Below, one piece after another: positions 41,178 through 49,522 of a stretch of 49,522 nt of DNA (positions within the stretch are counted from its first letter, which is position 1; the number at the start of each line of letters is the position of its first letter). The stretch comes from an uncultured Clostridia bacterium (GTDB lineage: Bacteria; Bacillota; Clostridia; Christensenellales; Borkfalkiaceae), in assembly GCA_934249215.1 (NCBI GenBank), contig CAKQKN010000110.1:1-49522 (forward strand), read 5' to 3'. The notes beneath the pieces are model-generated. The model was not told the origin of the DNA. It saw nothing but the letters and a program-made list of their open reading frames with translations, and ran no database searches. The translations under genes were made by a program, and so were the position numbers.

Positions 41178-43865
41178 TCACGGACGTTTTCTGCCGAAAT
41201 TTTCCTTTATCGAAGCGTAGTCGCCCGCGCTTCCGAGAACGATTTCCGTTTTATCGTCCGACAGTCTTTCGAAATTCTCGTGCGCCGCTACCGCTTTTTC
41301 ATATTTAAGGAAGTTTTCCTTCTCGGGAAGCGTGTCGAATATCTCGTTTATTTTGTCCTCCCCGACGAGCGAGCCGAAATAATCGGCAAACCCCGAAAAA
41401 TCACCGCACTTTTCTTCCGCCAGACGGCAGAACGCAAAGAAGGTATCGTCGTCGCAGATGACGGAATTGCTCACGTTCCTTATCGCACCGTCAAAGAAAT
41501 ACAACGACCCGTCCGAATTAAGCCACGCCTCGAGTTTATCCTTATCGTAAGTTCCGTCGAGAATTTTTCCCGCAACTTTTGCGATAAACGGAAAATCTCC
41601 GTCGCCCGCGATTTTTTCGAGCACTTTTCCGACTTCGGGATCGATTCCCGAATCGTCGTCGTTTTCAGACTTTATAAGCAGTCCGTCCAACCCGGAACAG
41701 ATTTTATCAACCGCAACGCGGCTGTCGAATCGTCCGATCGCAACGATCGCGTTCCGAAGCCCGTCGCCGATCTTCGCAAGTTCGATAAACGGCGTTTCCG
41801 CCGCGGCGTAATCTCCCGATTCGAGCGTTTTTTCCGCCCCGTCGAGTTTTTCGGCGGCTCTTCCCAGAAGTTCGCGAAGTTCGCCGATCGCGGAGTAAGA
41901 TTTTTCGACGTCGCCTATCGTCTCGCCGATCGCTTTACGTAGTCCGTCGCATTCCGCGAGCGCCTTTTCACGTTCTTCTTTGTCCGAAGCATCGGCGCAA
42001 ACCTTTTCGTAAAGCTTTTTAAGTTCCGTCTTTTTAGCCGCAAGTTTTTCGCGGGCGTGCGGATCGCAAAGTATATCCCCGCCGAGATTTTCGACGCACA
42101 GATCGTCGAACTCGTCCACCGCTTTCACGAGCAGTGCGGAAAAATTCTTGCGGATAATGTTGGCGATCGCAATATCACTCTTCATCGCCTTGTTCGGAAT
42201 GCCGTACATCAGCCACTTGTTGTCGGGCGTTCTGTTCGCCTTGATCGTCGCATAGCCGTCGAGCGCGTTACGGACGAGAATATCGATAAATTCTTTTCCG
42301 CCGTATTTGCTTTCAATCTCGGCGTCTATCCGTTCGCGCTTTTTCTGCGAAGAATAGTCCGAATCGTTGACGTTCACGCAGTAATTATCCGCCGTTTCTT
42401 CCGCGGTGAACTTTTCCCATATCTCGTCGAGAATCGTTTTCGTCACGCGAAGTTCCGTGATAAGTTCGGGAAATCCCGCTTTATCCGAGAAGAACTTGAT
42501 TCCGAGCGTCGCGCTGTCGTCGAGTTTGACGCCGCCCGAATGCGTTTCGTTTTCGAACACGGACACCGCGGATCTCGCCCCGCGCACGTCCACGCCGGCG
42601 GGCACCGCATGCGCATAAAAAGACCTGACGATAGTCTGACGCACGTCGTCAAGACTTTTGCACCCGCGAAGAATCGTCAGAAAATTATATTCAAACGCAA
42701 GATCGTTGACCTCGCGGAAAAGTTCGAACTCGGCGATCGCTTCCGACGGCTTGCGCTGTTTCATACCCTCGAGCCGTTCGTCGTAAACGGGACAAGTATC
42801 GTAAACGCCGTCCGAACAGCAGAACACTGCGCACGGCTTTCTCATCGAAATCATCGTCGCCTTGATCGCGCCGTCGTGCATTCTCACGTCGACGCCGTTT
42901 TGTCTGACCGTTCTGACGTTATGATCGAATCCGAACGTCTGAATAACCGTCATCGCACCGTCATGTTCGGCGTTCGCGCTCACGTCGTCGACCGAAATCT
43001 GCTCGACGCCGTCTACGAGGTCGATTTTATAGCATCGGGAATCGCCAAGATAAAGCGCGGCGGCGTTCACCCTTTCGCCCTCCTCAACGAACACCCAGCA
43101 AGCGAACGTGCAAGGAAGATACGTTCCTCTCGAACTGTCGGGATCGTTTTTGACGTCGAACGTTTTCCAGACGTTTTTTCTCAGACAGTCGGGCGCGGTC
43201 GGATCGTCGAGCCACAAATCGCAATTCGCGATCGTCATCGGCTCGCCCTTATAACTTATCCTTCCGTCCTCGTCCGTTTCGCCGTCGATATACGCTTGCA
43301 AGCGCGTGCGGAAATCGGAAACCGCCTCCGCCGACCAGTTCTCGGCAAGTTTTTTCGTTTCTTTTCTGAATTTATAGAACGCGCCCACGCAGACGATTCT
43401 CGAAGCGAGATACTGACTGCTTCTCGCATAGAACGGAACGTCGCAACGCGCTTTCCCGGACGGCGTCATATAAAGACTGTCGGGCTGACGGGGCGAAAAA
43501 GACCGAATCGCATAATCGACCGCTTCTTCGTCGTCGAAAAACTCCTCGCCGTAAAGCCCGCGAAGAAAATCGTATAACTTTTCGCTTTCGTCCGCATCCC
43601 GGGAAGAGTATTTTTCATATAATTTCGAATGAGTAAACGAGCCCGAGCCCAGACCGTCGGACACGAGAATGATTCCGCATTTCTTACCGTTCGCTTCCGT
43701 GCTCCACACGGTCGGATAAGCGTCCCCGCCGTAAAGATCGGACGGGTTCTCCGTATCGCGGCGATATTCCGCATAAAACGACACTTCGTCCGCCTTGACC
43801 GCGCTTTCTTCATACGCCGTCGTCGACGGGTCGACGTTTTTCATCAAAAAAAGTTTTTCGTTCAT
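41178..43865 (-). CDS. PP2C-type phosphatase with large C-terminal helical region
   Basis: An 895-residue protein. The first 460 or so residues are a PPM phosphatase domain with inserts: SDGLGSG (69-75), YLGDSRCYKI, CCSDGVYD and KLDDSATLGI provide the metal aspartates. The rest, about 430 residues, is mostly helical (AREKLAAKKTELKKLYEK; AIGELRELLGRAAEKLDGAE) and unknown. AAAGGAG sits four bases before the ATG. The gap to the VWA gene upstream has a terminator-like hairpin. It likely reverses the kinase's phosphorylation; VWA, PP2C and kinase together form a triad. Confidence 0.87.
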   Translation of the reverse strand: MNEKLFLMKNVDPSTTAYEESAVKADEVSFYAEYRRDTENPSDLYGGDAYPTVWSTEANGKKCGIILVSDGLGSGSFTHSKLYEKYSSRDADESEKLYDFLRGLYGEEFFDDEEAVDYAIRSFSPRQPDSLYMTPSGKARCDVPFYARSSQYLASRIVCVGAFYKFRKETKKLAENWSAEAVSDFRTRLQAYIDGETDEDGRISYKGEPMTIANCDLWLDDPTAPDCLRKNVWKTFDVKNDPDSSRGTYLPCTFACWVFVEEGERVNAAALYLGDSRCYKIDLVDGVEQISVDDVSANAEHDGAMTVIQTFGFDHNVRTVRQNGVDVRMHDGAIKATMISMRKPCAVFCCSDGVYDTCPVYDERLEGMKQRKPSEAIAEFELFREVNDLAFEYNFLTILRGCKSLDDVRQTIVRSFYAHAVPAGVDVRGARSAVSVFENETHSGGVKLDDSATLGIKFFSDKAGFPELITELRVTKTILDEIWEKFTAEETADNYCVNVNDSDYSSQKKRERIDAEIESKYGGKEFIDILVRNALDGYATIKANRTPDNKWLMYGIPNKAMKSDIAIANIIRKNFSALLVKAVDEFDDLCVENLGGDILCDPHAREKLAAKKTELKKLYEKVCADASDKEEREKALAECDGLRKAIGETIGDVEKSYSAIGELRELLGRAAEKLDGAEKTLESGDYAAAETPFIELAKIGDGLRNAIVAIGRFDSRVAVDKICSGLDGLLIKSENDDDSGIDPEVGKVLEKIAGDGDFPFIAKVAGKILDGTYDKDKLEAWLNSDGSLYFFDGAIRNVSNSVICDDDTFFAFCRLAEEKCGDFSGFADYFGSLVGEDKINEIFDTLPEKENFLKYEKAVAAHENFERLSDDKTEIVLGSAGDYASIKENFGRKRP

Positions 43866-44019
43866 AACACTCCTTTGCCCCTTCCCGCCGCGCTCACCCG
43901 ATCTCGTTTCAAGACCGATAGCGCACGGGTTGCTTCTTACCGCCCGATATCCGACGATAACTTAACCGTTTTATCCCCCGCGACTTTTTTCGCGACGCCG
44001 TAAAACCGCTTTAAAATAA

Positions 44020-44050
44020 GGGTGCCGAGTGCTGCATGCACCCGGCACCC
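44020..44050 (-). terminator. Terminator-like hairpin between the VWA and PP2C genes
   Basis: GGGTGCCG and GTGC pair with GCAC and CGGCACCC (one mismatch) around a short loop, followed on the minus strand by TTATTTT. It may be a partial terminator giving more of the first VWA protein than of the rest. Confidence 0.6.
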
Positions 44051-44107
44051 ACCGTTTCTGCTTATTGATTACCTTTCGGATTATCGCTCCGTCTTGCAAA
44101 ATTCCGA

Positions 44108-44833
44108 TTACAGTTTGATACTGTGAACGATTTCCGCAACGAGTTCTCCCATTTCGATCTTAACGCCGGAAGCAGCGTCGACGGGTTTGGAAACGACTCT
44201 TTCCCACTTGGTAACGTCGTCCCAGGTATGTCCCGCGATAACGCCCTGCGGCGCAAAGAGAACGAGACGCGCTTTGAGCGGAGAAAGTTTAAGACCGGTG
44301 TCGCCGCCCTGCATATCGCTGGGGTTCCAGATTTCGCCGAGATCTTCGACCGATTCGGGGTATCTGTCTTTATCGTAACCCACGCATTCCGCGCGTTCAC
44401 CGAGATTCAGCGGGGGCGCGTCGGTAACGAGAACGATTATATGACGGCCGTTAGGCTTGGGTTCCGCCCAGTCGGACGCCATCGCTTCATAAAGCGCTTC
44501 GAGTCCGTTTTCGGGAGCGTCGCCGCCTCTTCCGATATATTCGATTCCGTTGATCGCGTTGACGATTTTTTCGCCGTCGGTTTCCGCGTCGAAGAATTCG
44601 GTCTGATGAATAGCGTCGCTCCCGTCATAACCGTAATCGCCGAAGTCGATGACTTTAATCCTCATCTGCTCGACGTGTTTGTTTTCCTTTTCGAGAGCTT
44701 CTTTAATTTCTCCGGGAACCGCGAGAATACCCTCTTTTACCTGTCCCATGAAGGGGCCCATACTACCCGTGGCATCGATAACGAGAACGATGTCGATCTT
44801 GTATTGTTTCAGACCCTGAAGATCTTCTGCCAT
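44108..44833 (-). CDS. VWA-domain protein, first gene of the island
   Basis: A 241-residue protein that is almost only a VWA domain: DATGSM (20-25) is the metal site with threonine in place of the first serine, then FGDYGYDGSD, GRGGDAPENGLEAL and VLVTDAPP. This subtype, DxTGSM, is also found joined to kinases in other organisms. GGGAGG is nine bases before the chosen ATG; a more distal start 13 codons upstream has none. It directly follows the consensus promoter and precedes a terminator-like hairpin, so it is probably the most abundant product of the island. Confidence 0.87.
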   Translation of the reverse strand: MAEDLQGLKQYKIDIVLVIDATGSMGPFMGQVKEGILAVPGEIKEALEKENKHVEQMRIKVIDFGDYGYDGSDAIHQTEFFDAETDGEKIVNAINGIEYIGRGGDAPENGLEALYEAMASDWAEPKPNGRHIIVLVTDAPPLNLGERAECVGYDKDRYPESVEDLGEIWNPSDMQGGDTGLKLSPLKARLVLFAPQGVIAGHTWDDVTKWERVVSKPVDAASGVKIEMGELVAEIVHSIKL

Positions 44834-45152
44834 AACTGAATACCTCCCGATAAACGCCGATCTCCTCGGCAAACGATTTTAATATCTGCGCAAAACGCAG
44901 TTCACACGGCAAAATCGCCGTCTTTCCCTTTCATTATATCGCTTTTTAACTAGCTTGTCAACGAAAAAGCACGTTTTTTTGCGCACGCACGACAATAATC
45001 TCCCCTATTTGCGCGATTTCCGAACCGCTCCGCGCGACCTAATTTGTGTTTTTAAGTCGTTTCCGCATCCGCGTCCGCAGTTTTTCGTCCGTATCCGTAC
45101 CTTTTCGTTCGCGCCAATACCTTTTCGCCCGCGCCGCACGAAAAACGCAAAC
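44834..45152. other. Intergenic region before the VWA-kinase island
   Basis: 319 bases with no supported gene. It holds the island promoter and 5' leader (44834-44961) and, at about 45056-45140, degenerate TCCGTATCCGTACC/CTTTTCG tandem units with no obvious function. No clear terminator for the glycosyltransferase gene is seen. Confidence 0.6.
44933..44961 (-). promoter_or_regulatory. Consensus sigma-A promoter of the VWA-kinase island
   Basis: Minus-strand TTGACA, exactly 17 bases, TATAAT: a perfect consensus, about 100 bases before the first VWA gene. Such strength implies high expression or tight repression. Confidence 0.85.
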
Positions 45153-46112
45153 TCAATCTTTTTTCTTGCCGCCGAGATTAAGCGTATAGTCGACGAGATA
45201 ATCGGGGCGTCCCTTGACCTCGCGGTAAGTTCGGGCGAGATATGCGTTCGTCAGCCCGTTAAACGCGAAAGACAGCGAAAACATAAGTCCAACGAACGGA
45301 AACGCCCAGCCGACGAGCGGAACGCTCACGCCGCACGCGGCAAGAACGATGAACACGATGAAGCAAATCACCGAGCAAGTTCCGAAGAAAATCCCCGTTT
45401 TCAGCGAAAGCGAAAGGGGAAAATCGCTGTTCGACAAAATGCCCGACTTCGCAAGCCGAATCATTTTTCCGAGCGTATATTTGGTTTCGCCCGCCACCCG
45501 CTCCGGACGGTCGTAATCGACGAAGGTCTGCTTGAACCCCACCCAGGACGCAAGCCCGCGAATATACTTATCCCGCTCGGGCATCGAAAGAAGCGCGTTT
45601 AACGCTTTTCTGTCGTAAAGTTTGAAGTCGCCGGTATTCCTCGGCACGGGAACCTCGGTGATTTTCGAAAGAAAGGAATAATATGCCGAAGCCGTCGCCT
45701 TTTTGAAAAGACTTTCGCCCTTGCGTTTGAGCCGTCTGCCGTGGACGACCTCGTACCCTTCCTCCCATTTTCCGATAAGTTTCAAAAACAGTTCGGGCGG
45801 ATCCTGCAAATCGCAGTCGGCTTCGATAACGGCGTCGCCGCTCGCTTTTTCGAAACCGCAGATAATAGCCGCCTGCTGCCCGAAATTTCTGCTGAAACAA
45901 ACGACCTTAATCCGCTCGTCCTTTTCCGCAAGTTCTTTAAGAATTTTTTCGCTTCCGTCCGAACTTCCGTCGTTCACGAAGATAATCTCGAAGTCGTACC
46001 CGCTCCCATCGAGAACGGGAACGCACGCGTCATAAAAGTTTCCGATCGTCGCTTCCTCGTTATAACACGGAACGACGACGCTTATTTTTTTGTCCTTTTT
46101 CGGTTCAGACAT
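45153..46112 (-). CDS. Family 2 glycosyltransferase (GtrB/DPM1-like)
   Basis: A 319-residue membrane glycosyltransferase: SVVVPCYNEEATI at the start, FVNDGSSDGS, EADCDLQDPPE (the DxD-type metal site) and two C-terminal membrane helices (about 240-265, 275-300). Such enzymes move a sugar from a nucleotide donor to undecaprenyl phosphate for wall or surface-polymer decoration. GAGGGGG precedes the chosen ATG at 46112. It follows dnaE, probably on its own. Confidence 0.9.
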   Translation of the reverse strand: MSEPKKDKKISVVVPCYNEEATIGNFYDACVPVLDGSGYDFEIIFVNDGSSDGSEKILKELAEKDERIKVVCFSRNFGQQAAIICGFEKASGDAVIEADCDLQDPPELFLKLIGKWEEGYEVVHGRRLKRKGESLFKKATASAYYSFLSKITEVPVPRNTGDFKLYDRKALNALLSMPERDKYIRGLASWVGFKQTFVDYDRPERVAGETKYTLGKMIRLAKSGILSNSDFPLSLSLKTGIFFGTCSVICFIVFIVLAACGVSVPLVGWAFPFVGLMFSLSFAFNGLTNAYLARTYREVKGRPDYLVDYTLNLGGKKKD

Positions 46113-46194
46113 AAAGCCCCCTCGGTCGATTTTTCCGACCGTTTCACACACTTTAAAACGACTTTTTAAAACCGTTTTTTATCATGTTTTAGCC

Positions 46195-46210
46195 GATAAT
46201 CGACCTATAG
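46195..46210 (+). repeat. Dispersed 16-bp motif, exact copy 10
   Basis: Exact motif followed by CCCCGTTTTTT, between the dnaE stop and the glycosyltransferase gene. Confidence 0.7.
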
Positions 46211-46233
46211 CCCCGTTTTTTATAAAACAGGCT

Positions 46234-49200
46234 CTATTTTTCAAAAAACAAAATATTGTTCTCGCCGACGAAATAAGTCAGTTCGGAAAGCAGTCCGCGA
46301 CAATTGCGCACGCTGCACCCCGTCTTGTAATATTTGCCGTCTTTTTTGATGATAACGGGAATTCCGCCCGGATACAGCCCGAGCGTCTCGAGAATTTCGC
46401 TCTCATACCCTTCCTTGTCCGCGGGTACGGTAATCCCGAGCCATTCGCGCTTTCCGCTCGCCGTATACTCGGCGGGCTTTTCTTCCTTTTTCTGCGGCGT
46501 AGCCTCTTCTTTCAGTTCGGTTTCCTTGATCTTGTCCACCGAAATGGACGGCTTCTGCCCCTCGCGAATCTGCAATTTGCCTTCGATTTTCACGATGGCT
46601 TCCGTGCGAAGTATGGACTTGAACCGATCGTATACTTTCGGGAAAAACACGCACTCGATGCCGCCGTAAACGTCCTCGAGCGTAATCATTCCCATACTTT
46701 GCCCGCTTTTCGTGATTTTTTTTGAAGCGGCGGTAATGATTCCGCCCATCTCGACGCGCTGGCCGTCCTTGATTTCCGTATAAGTGCGGATGCCGTCCTC
46801 GTCCTCTTCGTAATACTGCAACAATTCGGTGTTAAACGACAGTCCCGCAAAACTGTCCATATATTTGGTAAGCGGGTGCCCCGTAACGTAAACGCCGAGT
46901 ACTTCGCGCTCTTTCGAAAGCCGCGTCTTGTCGTCGTATTCGGCAAGTTCGGGATACTTGACAGTCAGCTCGTTATATCCCGACAACACCCCGCTGAACA
47001 AACTCAACTGATTGCTGTCGCGTTCCTTCGCGATCGCCACCGCTCTGTCCATAAGACCGTCGTAAACGGCGATGAGCCTGCTTCTCGCAATCTTGAAGCA
47101 ATCGAACGCTCCCGCGTAAATAAGGTTCTCTATAAGTCGTTTATTAAGCACTTTAACGTTCGCGCGCGACATAAAATCTTCGAACGATTTAAACATTCCG
47201 CCGCGCGTTCTCTCTTCCACGATCGCTTCGATCGCACCGAGCCCGACGCCCTTCACGCCGACGAGCCCGAACCGAACGCCGTTGCCTTCGACCGAGAAAA
47301 ACGCCTTCGAGTGGTTGATATCCGGTTGCAAAACGGGAATCCCGCGCTCCTTAAGATAAATTACGTATTTAGTGATTTCGTCGATCTTGTCGATTCGGTC
47401 GTTAAGGATCGCCGCAAGAAACTCCTGCGGATAATAATGCTTGAGATACGCCGTCTGATACGCTATAACGGCGTACGCCGCGGCATGCGACTTGTTGAAC
47501 GCGTACTGCGCGAAACTCGTCATTTCCTCGAAAATATCGTCCGCGACTTCCGCCGGCACCCCGCGCGCGATTGCGCCTTCCGTCTTAATTTCGCCGTTTT
47601 CGTCCTTTTCGCCGTTGATGAAAATGCTCTTCATTCGTGCCATTTCTTCCATGTTTTTCTTACCCATGGCACGCCTTATGATGTCCGCTTGCCCGAAAGT
47701 GAACCCCGCGAGCTTACGCACGATTTCCATAACCTGCTCCTGATAAATGATAACGCCGTGCGTAACGGTAAGAATCGGGCGCAGAAGTTCGTGCTTGAAC
47801 GTCATCGTTTCCGGATTGTTTTTAAACTGTATATATTTGGGAATAGAGTCCATCGGACCGGGACGGAAAAGCGAAATACCCGCTATAACGTCCTCGAGAT
47901 TCTCCGGTCTGAGTTCCCGCATGAACTTTTTCATGCCGGGAGATTCGAGCTGGAACACTGCGTCCGTATCGCCGCTCGACATAAGATCGTACGGCGCCTT
48001 GTCGTCGTACCCGATCTCGCGGAAGTTGATCTCAACCCCTTTGTCCTCGAGAATATAGTCGCAACATTTTTTGATATCGGTGAGCGTTTTGAGTGCAAGA
48101 AAGTCCATTTTGAGCATTCCCATCTGCTCGTCAACTTTCATGTTGAACTGCGTGACGATATCATCGCCGTTTCTCGCAAGCGGAATGTTGTCCGACAATA
48201 CCTTATTACATATAATGACTCCGGCGGCATGCTCGGAAATGTTTCTCGGCATACCCTCGAGCTTCATCGCCATGTCGACGACCCGCTTGACTGTGTCGTC
48301 CGTCTGATACATCTCCTTGAGTTCTCTGACGGTAACGTCCCCGTCCTTCTTGCTCGTCTTAAGCCCCAGAAGTTCGGGAATGGTATGTTTGCCGTCCATA
48401 AGCTTCGTCATCCTGTCGACTTCCGCATATGAAACTTTCATAACGCGGGCGACGTCCTTGATAGCGGCACGCGACGCCATCGTACCGAACGTAACGATCT
48501 GCGCAACCTTATCTCTTCCGTACTTATCGCGTACGTACTCAATGACTTCTTCGCGTCTTTCCGGGTCAAAGTCGACGTCGAAGTCGGGCATACTTACTCT
48601 TTCCTTATTAAGAAATCTTTCGAAAATCAAGTTATATTGAAGAGGTTCGACGTCCGTGATTCCGATCGAATAAGCAACAATCGAACTAACGCCGCTCCCT
48701 CGCCCCGCGCCGACGGGAATACCATGCTCGCGCGCGTAGTTTATATAGTCCCACACGATGAGATAATATTCGAGATAACCCATTCCGCTGATGGTGTCGA
48801 GCTCATAATCGAATCTTTCCCTTATCTCGGGCGTGATTTCCTTATATTTTTTCTTAAGCCCCTCTTCGCCGAGCATCTTCAGATACTCGTAAGCGGTCAT
48901 GCCGTTCGGCGGAATGTACCCGGGCACGAGCGACGCATCCCTGACCGGTTCGCATTTCTTGTTAAGTTTAATGCAATCCCCCGAGCATTTCGCCGCGATC
49001 TCGGTGGTAACGTCGAGCACTTCGGGCGTATCTCCGAACATAACTTCCATTTCTTCGCGACTTTTGAGATAAAACTCCTCCGTCTCGAACTTCATATGCT
49101 TGGGATCGTCAAGCGTCGTCTGCGTGTTGATGCACATCATGATTTCCTGCATCAACGCATCCTCTTTCCGCAGATAATGCACGTCGTTCGTCGCAACGAG

Positions 49201-49522
49201 CTTTATCCCCGTTTCCTTCGACAGTCGGAACAAAAGCGGATTGATCCGCAACTGATCGGCTATCCCGTGATCTTGTATCTCGAGATAATAATCTTCGCCG
49301 AACAAACTCTTCATCCAGAGCGCGTGTGCCTTAGCGTCCTCGTACCGCCCCGCAAGAAGATACTGCGGAATACGCCCCGCAAGACACGCCGAAAGGCAGA
49401 TCAATCCCTCGTGTTTTTCCGCAAGCGTCTTATAGTCGCAGCGCGGCTTGCGGTAAAACCCGTCGATATACGCCGCGGACACCATTTTAATAAGGTTCTT
49501 ATACCCTTGGTCATCCTTGCAC
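46234..49522 (-). CDS. dnaE: DNA polymerase III alpha subunit DnaE, 5' end beyond the window
   Basis: The open frame runs off the right edge, giving about 1095 residues of what should be 1150-1200; the missing part is the start of the PHP domain. Seen are PHP motifs (VATNDVHYL), the polymerase palm (PVGAGRGSGVSS; PDFDVDFDPERR), YQEQVMEIVRKLAGF in the fingers, a helix-hairpin-helix region and the C-terminal OB fold (GGIITAASKKITKSG). It is the replicative polymerase subunit of the DnaE type. The stop is TAG. Motif-like DNA at 47130-47145 is coding (KRLIE). Confidence 0.97.
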   Translation of the reverse strand, partial: CKDDQGYKNLIKMVSAAYIDGFYRKPRCDYKTLAEKHEGLICLSACLAGRIPQYLLAGRYEDAKAHALWMKSLFGEDYYLEIQDHGIADQLRINPLLFRLSKETGIKLVATNDVHYLRKEDALMQEIMMCINTQTTLDDPKHMKFETEEFYLKSREEMEVMFGDTPEVLDVTTEIAAKCSGDCIKLNKKCEPVRDASLVPGYIPPNGMTAYEYLKMLGEEGLKKKYKEITPEIRERFDYELDTISGMGYLEYYLIVWDYINYAREHGIPVGAGRGSGVSSIVAYSIGITDVEPLQYNLIFERFLNKERVSMPDFDVDFDPERREEVIEYVRDKYGRDKVAQIVTFGTMASRAAIKDVARVMKVSYAEVDRMTKLMDGKHTIPELLGLKTSKKDGDVTVRELKEMYQTDDTVKRVVDMAMKLEGMPRNISEHAAGVIICNKVLSDNIPLARNGDDIVTQFNMKVDEQMGMLKMDFLALKTLTDIKKCCDYILEDKGVEINFREIGYDDKAPYDLMSSGDTDAVFQLESPGMKKFMRELRPENLEDVIAGISLFRPGPMDSIPKYIQFKNNPETMTFKHELLRPILTVTHGVIIYQEQVMEIVRKLAGFTFGQADIIRRAMGKKNMEEMARMKSIFINGEKDENGEIKTEGAIARGVPAEVADDIFEEMTSFAQYAFNKSHAAAYAVIAYQTAYLKHYYPQEFLAAILNDRIDKIDEITKYVIYLKERGIPVLQPDINHSKAFFSVEGNGVRFGLVGVKGVGLGAIEAIVEERTRGGMFKSFEDFMSRANVKVLNKRLIENLIYAGAFDCFKIARSRLIAVYDGLMDRAVAIAKERDSNQLSLFSGVLSGYNELTVKYPELAEYDDKTRLSKEREVLGVYVTGHPLTKYMDSFAGLSFNTELLQYYEEDEDGIRTYTEIKDGQRVEMGGIITAASKKITKSGQSMGMITLEDVYGGIECVFFPKVYDRFKSILRTEAIVKIEGKLQIREGQKPSISVDKIKETELKEEATPQKKEEKPAEYTASGKREWLGITVPADKEGYESEILETLGLYPGGIPVIIKKDGKYYKTGCSVRNCRGLLSELTYFVGENNILFFEK

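Noticed and set aside
33833..44872. Classical tellurite-resistance operon
   Set aside because: No TerB, TerC, TerD or TerE-like protein is encoded; only the VWA, kinase and PP2C resemblance remains.
2127..46210. Dispersed motif as CRISPR repeats or intrinsic terminators
   Set aside because: Copies are kilobases apart with no spacers, form no stem before the T run, and occur in both orientations relative to transcription.

Overview
The window reads as chromosomal DNA of a strictly anaerobic, fermentative Bacillota (Clostridia-type) bacterium. Evidence: [FeFe]-hydrogenases, a Rex redox repressor, ferredoxin-rich electron-transfer genes, a SpoIIE-type phosphatase, the order DUF512 radical-SAM protein / der / plsY typical of Clostridia, QueH instead of QueG, and sigma-A-like promoters. 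Nearly all genes lie on the minus strand, so transcription mostly runs right to left. TAG, TAA and TGA are all used as stops. Species cannot be named from the sequence alone.

Left edge (1-2.2 kb): a small AT-rich hypothetical gene abuts a tRNA-Arg(CCG), followed by a MATE exporter. 2.2-7.4 kb: a hydrogenase block with a ferredoxin-type (group B-like) [FeFe]-hydrogenase, a SpoIIE/PP2C phosphatase, a PAS-linked sensory [FeFe]-hydrogenase-like protein and two thioredoxin-like [2Fe-2S] ferredoxins.

7.5-21.3 kb: a contiguous reductive-TCA (succinate) block read from rex leftward: rex, malate dehydrogenase, fumarase, HdrB, HdrC, HdrA, MvhD/FlxD, FlxC, FlxB, FlxA, FrdB, FrdA, ATP-forming PEP carboxykinase. 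There is no membrane anchor for the fumarate reductase. FrdA keeps the fumarate-reducing residues but lacks the covalent-flavin histidine, and FrdB carries two full 4Fe-4S motifs rather than the quinone-linked 3Fe-4S arrangement. The simplest reading is a soluble NADH-dependent, electron-bifurcating fumarate reductase (Flx-Hdr-Frd) that also makes reduced ferredoxin, which the neighbouring hydrogenase could use. This is inference, but strongly suggested by gene content.

21.7-23.7 kb: a small plus-strand accessory island with a tandem-TIR gene broken by an in-frame TAG and a SHOCT-domain protein behind a long leader that holds an intrinsic terminator. 23.7-33.8 kb: ordinary chromosome: ComEC channel part, a 6S-like RNA with strong promoter, Lit-like DUF1461 protein, aldose epimerase, PlsY, Der, DUF512 protein, QueH, small-multidrug-export family protein and TtcA-like protein.

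33.8-44.9 kb: a seven-gene island behind one consensus promoter: VWA protein, PP2C phosphatase with a large helical tail, variant Ser/Thr kinase, a repeat protein, a degenerate VWA protein, a zinc-ribbon VWA protein and a gluzincin-like protease. A roughly 50-residue repeat, which I do not recognise, is shared by the kinase and the repeat protein. It resembles the VWA-kinase-PP2C triads seen with tellurite-resistance systems but has no TerD-type genes here, and is the best candidate for an undescribed signalling or stress system. 45.1-49.5 kb: a family-2 glycosyltransferase and the 3' part of dnaE.

A 16-bp motif (GATAATCGACCTATAG and close variants) recurs at least ten times between genes across the window, four times exactly, and its role is unknown.
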